DNA from: RHKX01 sp963820055 | GTDB taxonomy: Bacteria > Actinomycetota > Thermoleophilia > Solirubrobacterales > 70-9 | Direction of reading: 5' to 3' | Assembly (NCBI GenBank): GCA_963820055.1 | Contig: CAWFYJ010000001.1 | Location: 303,905-367,904, forward strand | Length of the DNA: 64,000 nt | Shown here: piece after piece, positions 51,679-59,442 of the stretch | Numbering within the stretch: the stretch's first letter is position 1 | Layout of the letters: every line of letters starts with the position of its first letter | Notes under the pieces: model-generated | Seen by the model: the letters and a program-made list of their open reading frames with translations, nothing else | Database searches by the model: none | Told to the model about the DNA's origin: nothing | Program-made: the position numbers and the translations under genes

Positions 51679-52050
51679 ATGTTCGGTCGAGGGAGGCAGG
51701 TGCGCGTCGACGGCACGGTGGTCGCCGAGGCTGTGCACAAGAGCCACACAACCGACACTGGTCAGCAGTACACACGAATGAAGTACGTCGTCGAGTTCGA
51801 GCGGCCAGGCGCCGGCGCCGAGCGCCTGGAGCTGAAGGAAGCCGAGAAACTCGGCAGCAAGGTGATGCGGTCGCTGACCAAGGGCGACACCGCGCCGCTG
51901 CTCATCGACACGAAGTCAGGGAAGGTGCGCTTCGACACCGACGACCCGCGGATCAACCTGAAAGTCAGGATGGCGAAGAGCAAGCGTCGCGAGAGCGACC
52001 GGTTCAAGGGAGCTCTCGCCGGAGAAGAAGGACAAGACGATGCCGACTGA
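51679..52050 (+). CDS. Conserved-looking small basic protein of unknown function
   Basis: A 123-aa soluble protein. The first 60 residues are beta-rich (VRVDGTVVAEAVHKSHTTDTG, YTRMKYVVEFERPG) and the rest charged, with RMAKSKRRESDRFKG near the end. No family recognised. A TAGGAT box (51666-51671) lies 7 nt before the ATG, predicting leaderless transcription 20 bases beyond the tRNA. It is the first gene inside the island. Confidence 0.7.
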   Translation: MFGRGRQVRVDGTVVAEAVHKSHTTDTGQQYTRMKYVVEFERPGAGAERLELKEAEKLGSKVMRSLTKGDTAPLLIDTKSGKVRFDTDDPRINLKVRMAKSKRRESDRFKGALAGEEGQDDAD

Positions 52051-52068
52051 CGCAGGAGTGCGCGAGTT

Positions 52069-52103
52069 GCGGGAGGTCGCCGGTTCGAGGCGGCCGGCTG
52101 GCT
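52069..52103 (+). repeat. Degenerate copy of the tRNA-Ala 3' part (relic att site)
   Basis: GGAGGTCGCCGGTTCGAG at 52072-52089 is identical over 18 bases to the T-arm of tRNA-Ala(CGC) (51614-51631). It continues as CGGCCGGCTGGCT, which is close to the tRNA's CCGGCTAGCT. The acceptor end is not intact, so it is not a functional tRNA. It separates the first island gene from the NTF2-like array. Confidence 0.5.
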
Positions 52104-52175
52104 ACGTGGCGCTCGGGTTCTGTCCAGTCAGGCTACTCAGCCGGTTCAGGGCCAAAGCGAGATACTCCGTGGACG

Positions 52176-52562
52176 ATGTCGCAGGAGAACGTGGAGATTG
52201 CCCGCCGCGCTTACGCGGCTTTCAACCGGCGCGACTTCGACGCTGCCCTGGAGTCCCTTGATCCCGATGTCGAGTGGCATCAGATAACGCAGTTCCCTGA
52301 TCGGGCCGTCTATCGCGGACGTGACGAAATGAGGGACCGTTTCTGGACTCAACAGCTGGTCGAGCAGTTTGGGGATTTCAGAATCGATGTTGAGGAGTTC
52401 GTTGACGCCGGCGATCACGTCGTGATGATCGGGCACATCGTCGCCCAGGGAAGCGCGAGCGGGGTGCCGATCCGCCAGCGGGTCGTCAACGTCTTGGAGA
52501 TGCGCGACGGGAAGACCATCCGCGCCTACGATGTGGCTGGGCCAAGCCAGATCGAGAGTTAG
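52176..52562 (+). CDS. NTF2/SnoaL-like protein, array copy 1
   Basis: A 128-aa nuclear-transport-factor-2-fold protein with the lineage signature MSQENVEIARRAYAAFNRRD, then FDAALESLDPDVEWHQ and later DAGDHVVMIGHIVAQG and VNVLEMRDGKTIRAYD. Such single-domain SnoaL-like proteins may be isomerases, hydrolases or ligand binders, and none of the catalytic assignments can be made here. The C-terminal tail is shorter than in the other copies (no EAAGLSE). GATACT lies 9 nt before the ATG. Confidence 0.85.
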   Translation: MSQENVEIARRAYAAFNRRDFDAALESLDPDVEWHQITQFPDRAVYRGRDEMRDRFWTQQLVEQFGDFRIDVEEFVDAGDHVVMIGHIVAQGSASGVPIRQRVVNVLEMRDGKTIRAYDVAGPSQIES

Positions 52563-52679
52563 GCCGAAGTAGCCCTTCGAAGCCGCCGGGCTGTCGGAGT
52601 AGACCAGTAGACGGCGTTCTGGCCATTCCATAGCTCCTACTCAGCAGGTACAGGGCCGAAGCGAGATACTGGGTAGGCG

Positions 52680-53078
52680 ATGTCGGAGGAGAACGTGAAG
52701 CTTGTCCACGAGTTTTTCGCTGCCTTCGAGCGGGACGGTGTGGTCGCCATTCGCAGCTACGCAGACCCCGAAATCGAGTGGTGGGAAGACCCAGCGTTTC
52801 CTGAGTCTGGCATCTACCGTGGCCTTGAAGACGTCGAGGCCTACGCGAACCAGTTCTTGTCGGAGTTCTCCGAGATCCACTACCAGCCGGTTGAGACGGT
52901 CGACTCCGGCAATCACGTTGTGGTCAGCCTGCAGATCAGTGGGGTTGGCAGCCTGAGCGGCGTTGCGTTCGAGCTTTCTGCGTGGTGGGCGTTGACTGCC
53001 CGTGATGGCAAGGTGATCCGGTGCTTTGCCTATCTCGACCGCGAGCGTGCTTTCGAAGCCGTTGGCCTGTCGGGGTAG
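52680..53078 (+). CDS. NTF2/SnoaL-like protein, array copy 2
   Basis: A 132-aa paralog: MSEENVKLVHEFFAAFERDG, VVAIRSYADPEIEWWEDPAFPESG, then YRGLEDVEAYANQFLSEFSEI and a final AVGLSG. It is the most divergent of the intact copies in the first half. It carries the shared upstream block with GATACT 9 nt before the ATG, so it was duplicated together with its promoter. Function unknown. Confidence 0.85.
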   Translation: MSEENVKLVHEFFAAFERDGVVAIRSYADPEIEWWEDPAFPESGIYRGLEDVEAYANQFLSEFSEIHYQPVETVDSGNHVVVSLQISGVGSLSGVAFELSAWWALTARDGKVIRCFAYLDRERAFEAVGLSG

Positions 53079-53117
53079 GCCGGTAGGCGTAGAGCCGTTA
53101 TGGCGTGACTTAGCTCC

Positions 53118-53150
53118 TACTTAGCCGGTTCAGGGCCAAAGCGAGATACT
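53118..53150 (+). promoter_or_regulatory. Promoter block duplicated before each NTF2-like array gene
   Basis: A block of about 33 bases of the form TACTNAGCCGGTTCAGGG followed by CCAAAGCGAGATACT precedes four array genes, at 52134-52166, 52638-52670, 53118-53150 and 53598-53629. The ATG follows 7-9 nt after the final GATACT/AATACT, which serves as a -10 box, so the mRNAs are probably leaderless. Conservation outside the genes shows that gene plus promoter were duplicated as one unit. Confidence 0.7.
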
Positions 53151-53157
53151 CGTAGGC

Positions 53158-53562
53158 ATGTCGCAGGAGAACGTGAACCTGGTAGTGCGGGCGTTCACCG
53201 CGGCGATGGCGGGCGATTGGGAGTCAGCCGCTCCATTCGTCAGCACTGAAGTTGAGCTGCACGGGACAATCGGCGGGTTCGAAGAGGGCCAGACTTACCG
53301 GGGTCCGGCCGAGGTGATGGCCGAGTTCGAGCAGGACGATCGTGAGGCGTGGGCCGAGCGAACCCTGGAGCCCGAGCAGGTCCTCGACGCCGGCGACAAG
53401 GTCGTCGTGCTGCTTCACGAGAAGCGCACGGGACGCGACAGCGGTGTTCCGATCGAGAGCCATACCGGAGTCGTGTTCGAGGTCCGCGACGGGCTGATCG
53501 TGAGGATCCAGGGATTCATGAATCCCGCTGCGGCCCTCGAAAGCGCCGGACTGTCGGAGTAG
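53158..53562 (+). CDS. NTF2/SnoaL-like protein, array copy 3
   Basis: A 134-aa paralog: MSQENVNLVVRAFTAAMAGD, FVSTEVELHGTIGGFEEGQTYRG, DAGDKVVVLLHEKRTGRDSGVPIE and the end ALESAGLSE. The central GVP-x-E strand and the DAGDxVV turn are shared with copies 1 and 4. Same promoter block; ATG 7 nt after GATACT. The ligand-binding cavity residues differ between copies, suggesting diversified specificity, which is inference. Confidence 0.87.
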   Translation: MSQENVNLVVRAFTAAMAGDWESAAPFVSTEVELHGTIGGFEEGQTYRGPAEVMAEFEQDDREAWAERTLEPEQVLDAGDKVVVLLHEKRTGRDSGVPIESHTGVVFEVRDGLIVRIQGFMNPAAALESAGLSE

Positions 53563-53637
53563 GCGAGTGAACAGCGTTCTGGCCGCCGCGTAGCTTCTAC
53601 TGAGCCGGTTCAGTCCAACGCGAAATACTTGTAGGCG

Positions 53638-54039
53638 ATGTCGCAGGAGAACGTGGAGATTGTTCGTCGCTGCTACGAGTTCTGGGAGAAACGTGACGAG
53701 TCGTTGATCGTTGAACTGCTTTATCCCGACGTCGTCTACGACCTCTCGGGGAATGTCTTCAACCCCGGCGTCCATGTCGGTCACGACGGCCTGAGGTCCT
53801 TGGTCGAACAGGTCGAAGCAATGTGGGAGGGCTTCCGCATTGATCCCGAGGAGTTCTTCGACCGCGGCGAATACGTCGTCTGTGTCGCTCGGATGACTGG
53901 ACGGGGTAGGCAGAGCGGAGTCCCCGTGGAGATGCGCCTCTTCAACGTCTGGCAGCTTCGTGACGGCAGGGTTGTGCGGATGACCGGCGGCTACCGGGAG
54001 CGCTCCGATGCCCTCGAAGCCGCCGGGCTCTCGGAGTAG
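53638..54039 (+). CDS. NTF2/SnoaL-like protein, array copy 4
   Basis: A 133-aa paralog: MSQENVEIVRRCYEFWEKRD, LLYPDVVYDLSGNVFNPGVHVG, EEFFDRGEYVVCVARMTGRGRQSGVPVE and the end DALEAAGLSE. It has the duplicated promoter block with AATACT 8 nt upstream. The end of this gene is followed by decayed copies, so it marks the boundary between intact and degenerating members. Confidence 0.87.
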   Translation: MSQENVEIVRRCYEFWEKRDESLIVELLYPDVVYDLSGNVFNPGVHVGHDGLRSLVEQVEAMWEGFRIDPEEFFDRGEYVVCVARMTGRGRQSGVPVEMRLFNVWQLRDGRVVRMTGGYRERSDALEAAGLSE

Positions 54040-54077
54040 GCGAGTAGGCGGCCATATGCCTTTGCGCGCGAGATAGG

Positions 54078-54424
54078 GTGCGCAAGATCGAGCGACGAGA
54101 CGATGAGACAATCGCCCGCCTTCGCCGTGCTTACGAGGCATATAGCCGAGGCGACTTCGACTTCGTTGTCGAGATTCTCCACCCCGACATCGAACTGGTC
54201 ACAACCGGTGGCATGACGAATCTCCGTGGGGTTGACAAGTTCCGTGAGTGGTTGGAGCCCGAAACGCTGGAGAACGTCGTAACCGAGCCGTATCAGTTCG
54301 AGGTTGCGGGCGACTCCGTTCTCGTACGCCAGCGAAGCCAAGGTCGCGTCTGGTGAATCGGATGGTCGCCTATAACCACGATCAGGAAGCCAAAGCTCGA
54401 ACGGCAGCTGGGCTGTCGGAGTAG
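54078..54424 (+). pseudogene. NTF2/SnoaL-like protein, array copy 5, internally deleted
   Basis: The first 90 codons are intact (ETIARLRRAYEAYSRGDFDF, VVEILHPDIELVTTGG, FREWLEPETLENVV), then the frame hits a stop at 54354-54356. In another frame the expected C-terminus follows at once: RMVAYNHDQEAKARTAAGLSE, ending at 54424. About 25 codons of the central strands are missing. It lacks the duplicated promoter block. Confidence 0.75.
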
Positions 54425-54427
54425 TCC

Positions 54428-54509
54428 ATTCGGAGGAGACCGTGGGGATCGTGCGGCGCGCCCACGAGGCGGGGCCGAGGCCCTCAAAGCCGTCGGGCTC
54501 TCGGAGTAG
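54428..54509 (+). pseudogene. NTF2/SnoaL-like relic, array copy 6
   Basis: Only the ends of a paralog remain: EETVGIVRRAHEAG (the MSQENVEIVRRAYEA region) joined within 10 codons to EALKAVGLSE and a stop. A deletion of roughly 100 codons explains it. It is too short to be functional and shows progressive erosion of the array. Confidence 0.65.
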
Positions 54510-54576
54510 GCGCGTTTTGACCAACCCCCACGGTGGGGATTAGGATCGGCCCAATGAGCGGGTGTAGGTCAACGGA

Positions 54577-54969
54577 ATGAGCCAACAGGAGAACGTCGGC
54601 AAGGCACGCAGGTTGGCTGAGGCGATCGAGCGTGGGGATCTCGAGAGCGCGGCAAATGAACTCGGCGACAAGGTCGAGATCGACGACACTGACCTACCCG
54701 ATGCAGGGCGCGATTCTTTCTACACGTGGATGAGCCGCTGGAACGACGGATGGGAATGCTGGCGAACGGAGGGAGGTGAATTCGTTCCGGTCGGCGAGGA
54801 CAAGGTGCTCTCAACCTTTCGCATGATTGCCAAAGGCAAGGGCAGCGGCATCGAGTTGGGCCGCGACGACGCCATTCTCTTCGAGTTTCGTGACGGCACG
54901 ATCTCTCGGATCGGCTACTACAACGATCAGGAGCAGGCCCGCCGTGCCGCGGGCCTCGATCCCGCTTAG
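54577..54969 (+). CDS. NTF2/SnoaL-like protein, array copy 7 (divergent)
   Basis: A 130-aa protein, MSQQENVGKARRLAEAIERGD, with the NTF2-like end FRDGTISRIGYYNDQEQARRAAGLDPA and a Trp-rich middle (YTWMSRWNDGWECWRTEGG). It overlaps nothing but lies 49 bases before the cyclase gene. The upstream block is not conserved. It may bind a different ligand from the other copies. Confidence 0.82.
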   Translation: MSQQENVGKARRLAEAIERGDLESAANELGDKVEIDDTDLPDAGRDSFYTWMSRWNDGWECWRTEGGEFVPVGEDKVLSTFRMIAKGKGSGIELGRDDAILFEFRDGTISRIGYYNDQEQARRAAGLDPA

Positions 54970-55018
54970 GAGCTCCCGTTGCGCTCCTACGAGACGCATT
55001 TCGACGTACTCTGGATCC

Positions 55019-58000
55019 ATGGACGGAAGGGGATGCAGCGAGTGTGGGGCGGCCAACTCCCTCGCCGCAAAATTCTGCATGAACTGCGGGGCCGAGCTCG
55101 CGGCGACCTGCCCCGGGTGCGGCGCGGCGCGCGGGGTCGACGCCAAATTCTGCTCGGAGTGCGGAATGTCTCTGAGTTCTGGGGGAACGGCCGCGCCCCC
55201 CGCAACGTCACACGACCCGACAGAGGAGCGACGGCGGGCCACGGTCCTTTTTGCTGATCTCTCCGGCTATACGGCGGTCGCCGAGCGTCTCGACCCCGAG
55301 GACACGAAGACGCTGGTCGACGCAGCGCTCGGCCGACTGAGCCGCGAGGTCACGGAGCGCGGCGGCCACATCGACAAGTACATCGGCGACAACGTGATGG
55401 CCATCTTCGGAGCTCCGGTCGCGCACGAGGACGACCCCGAGCGAGCGGTGCTGACCGGGCTCGCCATGCAGGACGCGATGACCGAAATCAACACTGAGAT
55501 CGCAGGGCGAGCCGCCTCACATGACGTCGAGCTGGCACTGCGGGTCGGGATCAACACCGGCGAGGTACTGGCTGGCCGCGTCGGCGACTCCTACACCGTG
55601 ATCGGCGACACCGTCAACCTCGCGGCGCGGCTACAGGCCGCCGCCCAGCCGGGCACCGTGACCGTCGGGCCCGCCACCAGGCGCCTGACAGAATCGACCA
55701 TTGCCTACCGCGACCTCGAGCCGCTCGAGCTGAAGGGCAAGTCGGAGCCGATCCCGGCCTGGGAGGCAACCGGCAGCATCGCTCGAGGTGCCGACGAGCC
55801 GCGGCGGGCTGCGGCGATGGTCGGACGCAACGACGAGCTCTTGCTGCTTCGCTCGCAGTTCGACCGCGCACGTCGCGAGGGTCGCCCCTGCCTGGTTACG
55901 GTCTTCGGGCAGGCGGGCGTCGGGAAGTCCAGGCTCTTGGATGAGCTCGCCGGCGAGCTTGCCGCAGGCGAGGGCCAAGTGCTGGTTGGGCGCTCTCCCG
56001 CCTACGGGACGAGCACCGCATATGCAGCGATCGCGGAGATCATCCGCAGCCGTTTCGGGATCGCCGACACCGCCGAACCGGAGGACGTGCTCGCACTCCT
56101 TCGCTCCGGCATGGCCGAGCTGGAAGTCGGGGGAGGCGACGGGACGGACACTCCGCGGGTGACCGCGCTCGTCGGCCGCCTACTCGGCGTCGAGGCTGAT
56201 GACGACCCCGCAGAGGACCTCGACCCGAGGCGGACCCGGGACGGCATCTTCGCCGCCGTCCGCGCGGTCCTGGAGTCGCTCTCGCGGCGCGGTCCGCTGC
56301 TGGTCGTGATGGAGGACATCCACTGGGCCGACGAGGGGATGCTTGACCTGGTCGAGCACCTCGCAGGCTGGAGCCAGGGCCCGATCCTGATCGTCTGCCT
56401 CGCTCGCGAGGAGCTGCTCGATCGCCGCCCGACTTGGGGCGGCGGGCGGCGAAACGCAACGACGATCTCCCTCGATCCGCTAGGCCCCGAGGACGCGCGC
56501 GAGCTGGTCGTTGCCCTGATCGGCGAGGCAGCGGACGGCGAGGGCCTCGCTCAAAAGGTCGCCGACCAGTCCGGGGGCAATCCACTCTTCGCCGAGGAGA
56601 TGGTCAACCGGCTGCGGGAGAAGGACGGTGCTGGACACGGCACCCTCCCCGACAGCGTCCATGCGGTGCTGGCCGCTCGCCTCGACGCGCTTGACGACGA
56701 GCAGCGGCGCTTGCTCCAGGCTGCTTCGGTGGTCGGCCAAAGCTTCTGGGAACAGACCGTTGACGAGCTCTTGGGCGGTGGCGGCATCGAAACTGCCCTG
56801 GACGAGCTCGTCGCCCGCGACATGCTGATCCCGACGACAGTCAGCCGACTCGAGGGCGAGCGCGAGTTCGCGTTCAAGCACGCGCTCGTGCGCGACGTCG
56901 CCTACGAGACCCTGCCGCGCGCGGTTCGGGCGCGGCGTCACCACGAGGTCGCACTCATCGTCGAGCATCGAGGCAGCGCCAACCCCGAGGCGATCGCCGC
57001 GCTCCTCGCTGAGCACCACAACCGAGCCGCAGAGCTCGCGGACCAGTCAAACTTCCCCGCCCAGGAACTGGCCGAGTTGCACCGCAACGCCGCCGAAGCC
57101 TCGAGCGCAGCGGGCGACGTAGCAGCATCGCTGTACTCGAACGCCGAGGCGCTGCTCCACTACCGGACGGCGCTGGAGCACCGCCCGGACGCCGAGCTGC
57201 GGGCTCAGATCGAGGAGGCTCACGGCGACACCGCCTTTCGCGCCGGCCACGTGGACGAAGCGATCGACAGCTGGGAATCTGCTCTTGCCTTTCAAAACCG
57301 GCAGGGAACGCCAAGACAAATTGCCGAGCTGCACAGAAAGATCGGCTCGGCACTCTGGCACAAGGCCGATCGTGAGGCTTCGATTTCCCACTTCCAGGAG
57401 GGGATCGACCTGCTGAAAGACGGCGAGCCCTGCCAAGAGCTCATCGAGCTCTACGAGGAAGCAGCCGCGCTCTACGTTGAGACGGGGGACAACATGCTGG
57501 CCATCTACGCCGCCGAGAAGGCACAGCGGCTGGCGGAGGCGCTCGGGCAATCGGCGACGGTCTCCCGCACGCACCTAACCTTCGGCCGGGTCTTTGGTCG
57601 GATCGGGGACAACGAACGGGCGCGGCAGAGCCTCGAGCGGGCCTTGGAGCTCGCCCGCCATGCCGGCCCCGGGCAGACGATCCGTGCGCTGCTTGCGCTC
57701 GGCCAGCACCTCGAGGTCGCCGAGGCCCAGTACGCGGAGGCGGGCGAGCGCTACCGCGAGGGGCTGCGGGTTGCCGACCAACTAGGCGACGTGCCCGCCC
57801 AGATCGAGCTGCATGCCGCGCTCGGCCGTCTGGCGGTCCACTCCGCGACATGGTCCGAAGTCGAGGAGCGAGCCGCTACATCCGGGGAGCTCGCCATGCG
57901 AGAGGGTCTGTCCGGACAGCTCTGTCTGCCGCAATTCCTGGAGGGGGTCTCCGCCTGGAGGCGCGCCGACTGGGAAAGAGCCGAGGCGAAGCTCGGGAGC

Positions 58001-58540
58001 AGTCGGGACATCGCAACGGCCGGGGGGCGCTCGGAGGTCGCGTTCCTCGCCGCGCTCTGGACCGGAGCCTGCCACAACGATCGCGGCGAGCTAGCAGGGG
58101 CGGCGGAGAGGCTTCTCGAGGCAGCGGAGATCGGCGAGCGCGCCGGGTTGATCGCGCAGTCGGCAGAAGCATTGGGGGCCCGTGCCGTCATATTGGCGCT
58201 CACCGGTGACACCGCCGAGGCGCAAGCCGGCGTCGATGCAATTGAGGCACTCCTCAAGCGGGCATCGAGCCCGGTCGCGCAAGCTGCGGCCGCGACCGCG
58301 GCCGCCGCCGTCATTGAGGATGGGCGGGCCGCAGCAGACGGTCTGCGCACCGCGGCCCAGCTCTGGGAGCAGGCCGGTCGGCCGGTGAACGGAGTCCGTG
58401 CGCGATTGGTTCTGGCACGCCGCTTGATCACCGTCGACCGTACCGCCGCAAACGAGGAGCTCGCCGAAGCGGCCACGCTGGCAGAGCGTCTCGACGTCCC
58501 TCACCTGGCGACGGCTGCCCGAGAGACAGCGGGCGGCTGA
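55019..58540 (+). CDS. Class III adenylate/guanylate cyclase fused to zinc ribbons, AAA ATPase and TPR repeats
   Basis: A 1173-aa protein. Residues 1-60 hold two double zinc ribbons (CSECGAANSLAAKFCMNCG and CPGCGAARGVDAKFCSECG). A class III cyclase domain follows at about 75-250 (VLFADLSGYTAVAERL with the first metal Asp, IGDNVMAIFG with the second, VGINTGEVLAGRVG, VIGDTVNLAARLQ). A NB-ARC/AAA-type ATPase has Walker A FGQAGVGKSRLL and Walker B LLVVMEDIHWAD. The C-terminal half is helical TPR-like repeats. A TACTCT box (55007-55012) is 6 nt before the ATG (leaderless). It resembles LuxR-free STAND-type signalling cyclases; ligand unknown. Confidence 0.9.
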   Translation: MDGRGCSECGAANSLAAKFCMNCGAELAATCPGCGAARGVDAKFCSECGMSLSSGGTAAPPATSHDPTEERRRATVLFADLSGYTAVAERLDPEDTKTLVDAALGRLSREVTERGGHIDKYIGDNVMAIFGAPVAHEDDPERAVLTGLAMQDAMTEINTEIAGRAASHDVELALRVGINTGEVLAGRVGDSYTVIGDTVNLAARLQAAAQPGTVTVGPATRRLTESTIAYRDLEPLELKGKSEPIPAWEATGSIARGADEPRRAAAMVGRNDELLLLRSQFDRARREGRPCLVTVFGQAGVGKSRLLDELAGELAAGEGQVLVGRSPAYGTSTAYAAIAEIIRSRFGIADTAEPEDVLALLRSGMAELEVGGGDGTDTPRVTALVGRLLGVEADDDPAEDLDPRRTRDGIFAAVRAVLESLSRRGPLLVVMEDIHWADEGMLDLVEHLAGWSQGPILIVCLAREELLDRRPTWGGGRRNATTISLDPLGPEDARELVVALIGEAADGEGLAQKVADQSGGNPLFAEEMVNRLREKDGAGHGTLPDSVHAVLAARLDALDDEQRRLLQAASVVGQSFWEQTVDELLGGGGIETALDELVARDMLIPTTVSRLEGEREFAFKHALVRDVAYETLPRAVRARRHHEVALIVEHRGSANPEAIAALLAEHHNRAAELADQSNFPAQELAELHRNAAEASSAAGDVAASLYSNAEALLHYRTALEHRPDAELRAQIEEAHGDTAFRAGHVDEAIDSWESALAFQNRQGTPRQIAELHRKIGSALWHKADREASISHFQEGIDLLKDGEPCQELIELYEEAAALYVETGDNMLAIYAAEKAQRLAEALGQSATVSRTHLTFGRVFGRIGDNERARQSLERALELARHAGPGQTIRALLALGQHLEVAEAQYAEAGERYREGLRVADQLGDVPAQIELHAALGRLAVHSATWSEVEERAATSGELAMREGLSGQLCLPQFLEGVSAWRRADWERAEAKLGSSRDIATAGGRSEVAFLAALWTGACHNDRGELAGAAERLLEAAEIGERAGLIAQSAEALGARAVILALTGDTAEAQAGVDAIEALLKRASSPVAQAAAATAAAAVIEDGRAAADGLRTAAQLWEQAGRPVNGVRARLVLARRLITVDRTAANEELAEAATLAERLDVPHLATAARETAGG

Positions 58541-58579
58541 ACCATTTCCTCAGCACCGACGACCGAGAGCCTTCCCGCG

Positions 58580-58630
<51 letters not shown>

Positions 58631-58771
58631 CTCAGCAGCCACGCCGTTCGCTGGTCTGTACTGACTGGCTGAAGGCAGTGGTCGATCGGCGCACGGAAGG
58701 CGACGACCGGAATATCCTTTCCAGCGTCGGTCCATTTGGGCCGGGCAAGTCAACCCCATACTGGAGCCCCG

Positions 58772-59318
58772 ATGAGAAAAGTCGCTGCCGTTTCAATCCT
58801 GACCGCTGCCGTCCTGGCGGGCTCCGCGACGACGAGCTTCGCGGGACTTCCAAGCGTCAAGAACCCCGTGATCAAGGTCCCCGCCAGCATCGCCGGCGTC
58901 AAGCTCGGCATGGCCCAGTCGGACGCTACGAAGAAGTGGGGCAAAACGGGCAGGTGCACTAAGACCGGGGCACAGAACGCCTACACGAACTGCGAATACA
59001 GGAAGGCACGCAACCCGGGGCTCGGCCGAGCCATCTTCGGGATCGTCCCGGGGGCGGCGTCTACACGGCGCAGATCTCCGGAACCCCCACGGGTGAGACC
59101 TTCGGGCGCATAACCGCTGGTCCGCTTCTGAAGTACAAGACCGAGGAAGGCCTTGGCTTGGGGGACAAGCTGAGCAAGTTCGAGCGCCTTTACCCCACGG
59201 CTACCCAGGCTCCCGCCTTTCCGACTGGGTGATCGGGAAGCCGAGGCAGAAGATGCACTTCACCTTCTCGGAAGGCGATGTGCCCCGCCTCGTCGCTATC
59301 TCTCTCTTCATCATCTGA
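58772..59318 (+). pseudogene. Secreted protein of unknown function, two single-base frameshifts
   Basis: A signal peptide (MRKVAAVSILTAAVLAGSATTSFAG, cleavage near SFA-GL) begins a secreted protein with IAGVKLGMAQSDATKKWGKTG and a Cys pair (GRCTK, TNCEYR). At a GGGGG run near 59048 one base is missing and the frame moves to YTAQISGTPTGETFGRITAG. Near 59209 another base is missing and it moves again to SDWVIGKPRQKMHFTFSEGD, ending at 59318. All three parts read as one protein, so the locus is either a young pseudogene or has indels in the assembly. It may be a small beta-lactamase-inhibitor-like or GLMAQ-repeat protein, but no family is claimed. Confidence 0.6.
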
Positions 59319-59382
59319 GCCGCGGCGGAGACTGACCGTAGGACGCCCGAAACTAATCGGCTTCCCTACATCCGCGCGGGGA

Positions 59383-59407
59383 GCCGGCGAGTGCGGCTAG
59401 CGCCACT
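59383..59407 (+). repeat. Degenerate copy of the tRNA-Ala 3' end (relic att site)
   Basis: GCCGGCGAGTGCGGCTAGCG followed by CCACT aligns with the tRNA's GCCGGTTCGAGTCCGGCTAG with CTCCACT, needing one 2-base deletion and two substitutions. It lies in the 124-bp gap before the sulfatase gene on the minus strand. Taken alone it is weak, but its spacing in the series of tRNA fragments supports it. Confidence 0.4.
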
Positions 59408-59442
59408 CTGAGCCGCCGGTGCGGATCGATCCCGAAGTCGCG

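Noticed and set aside
52138..54500. CRISPR-like regularly spaced repeats in the NTF2-like region
   Set aside because: Spacing is gene-length and the repeats are promoters plus coding starts of paralogs, not 25-35 bp repeats with unique spacers. No CRISPR array is seen in the window.
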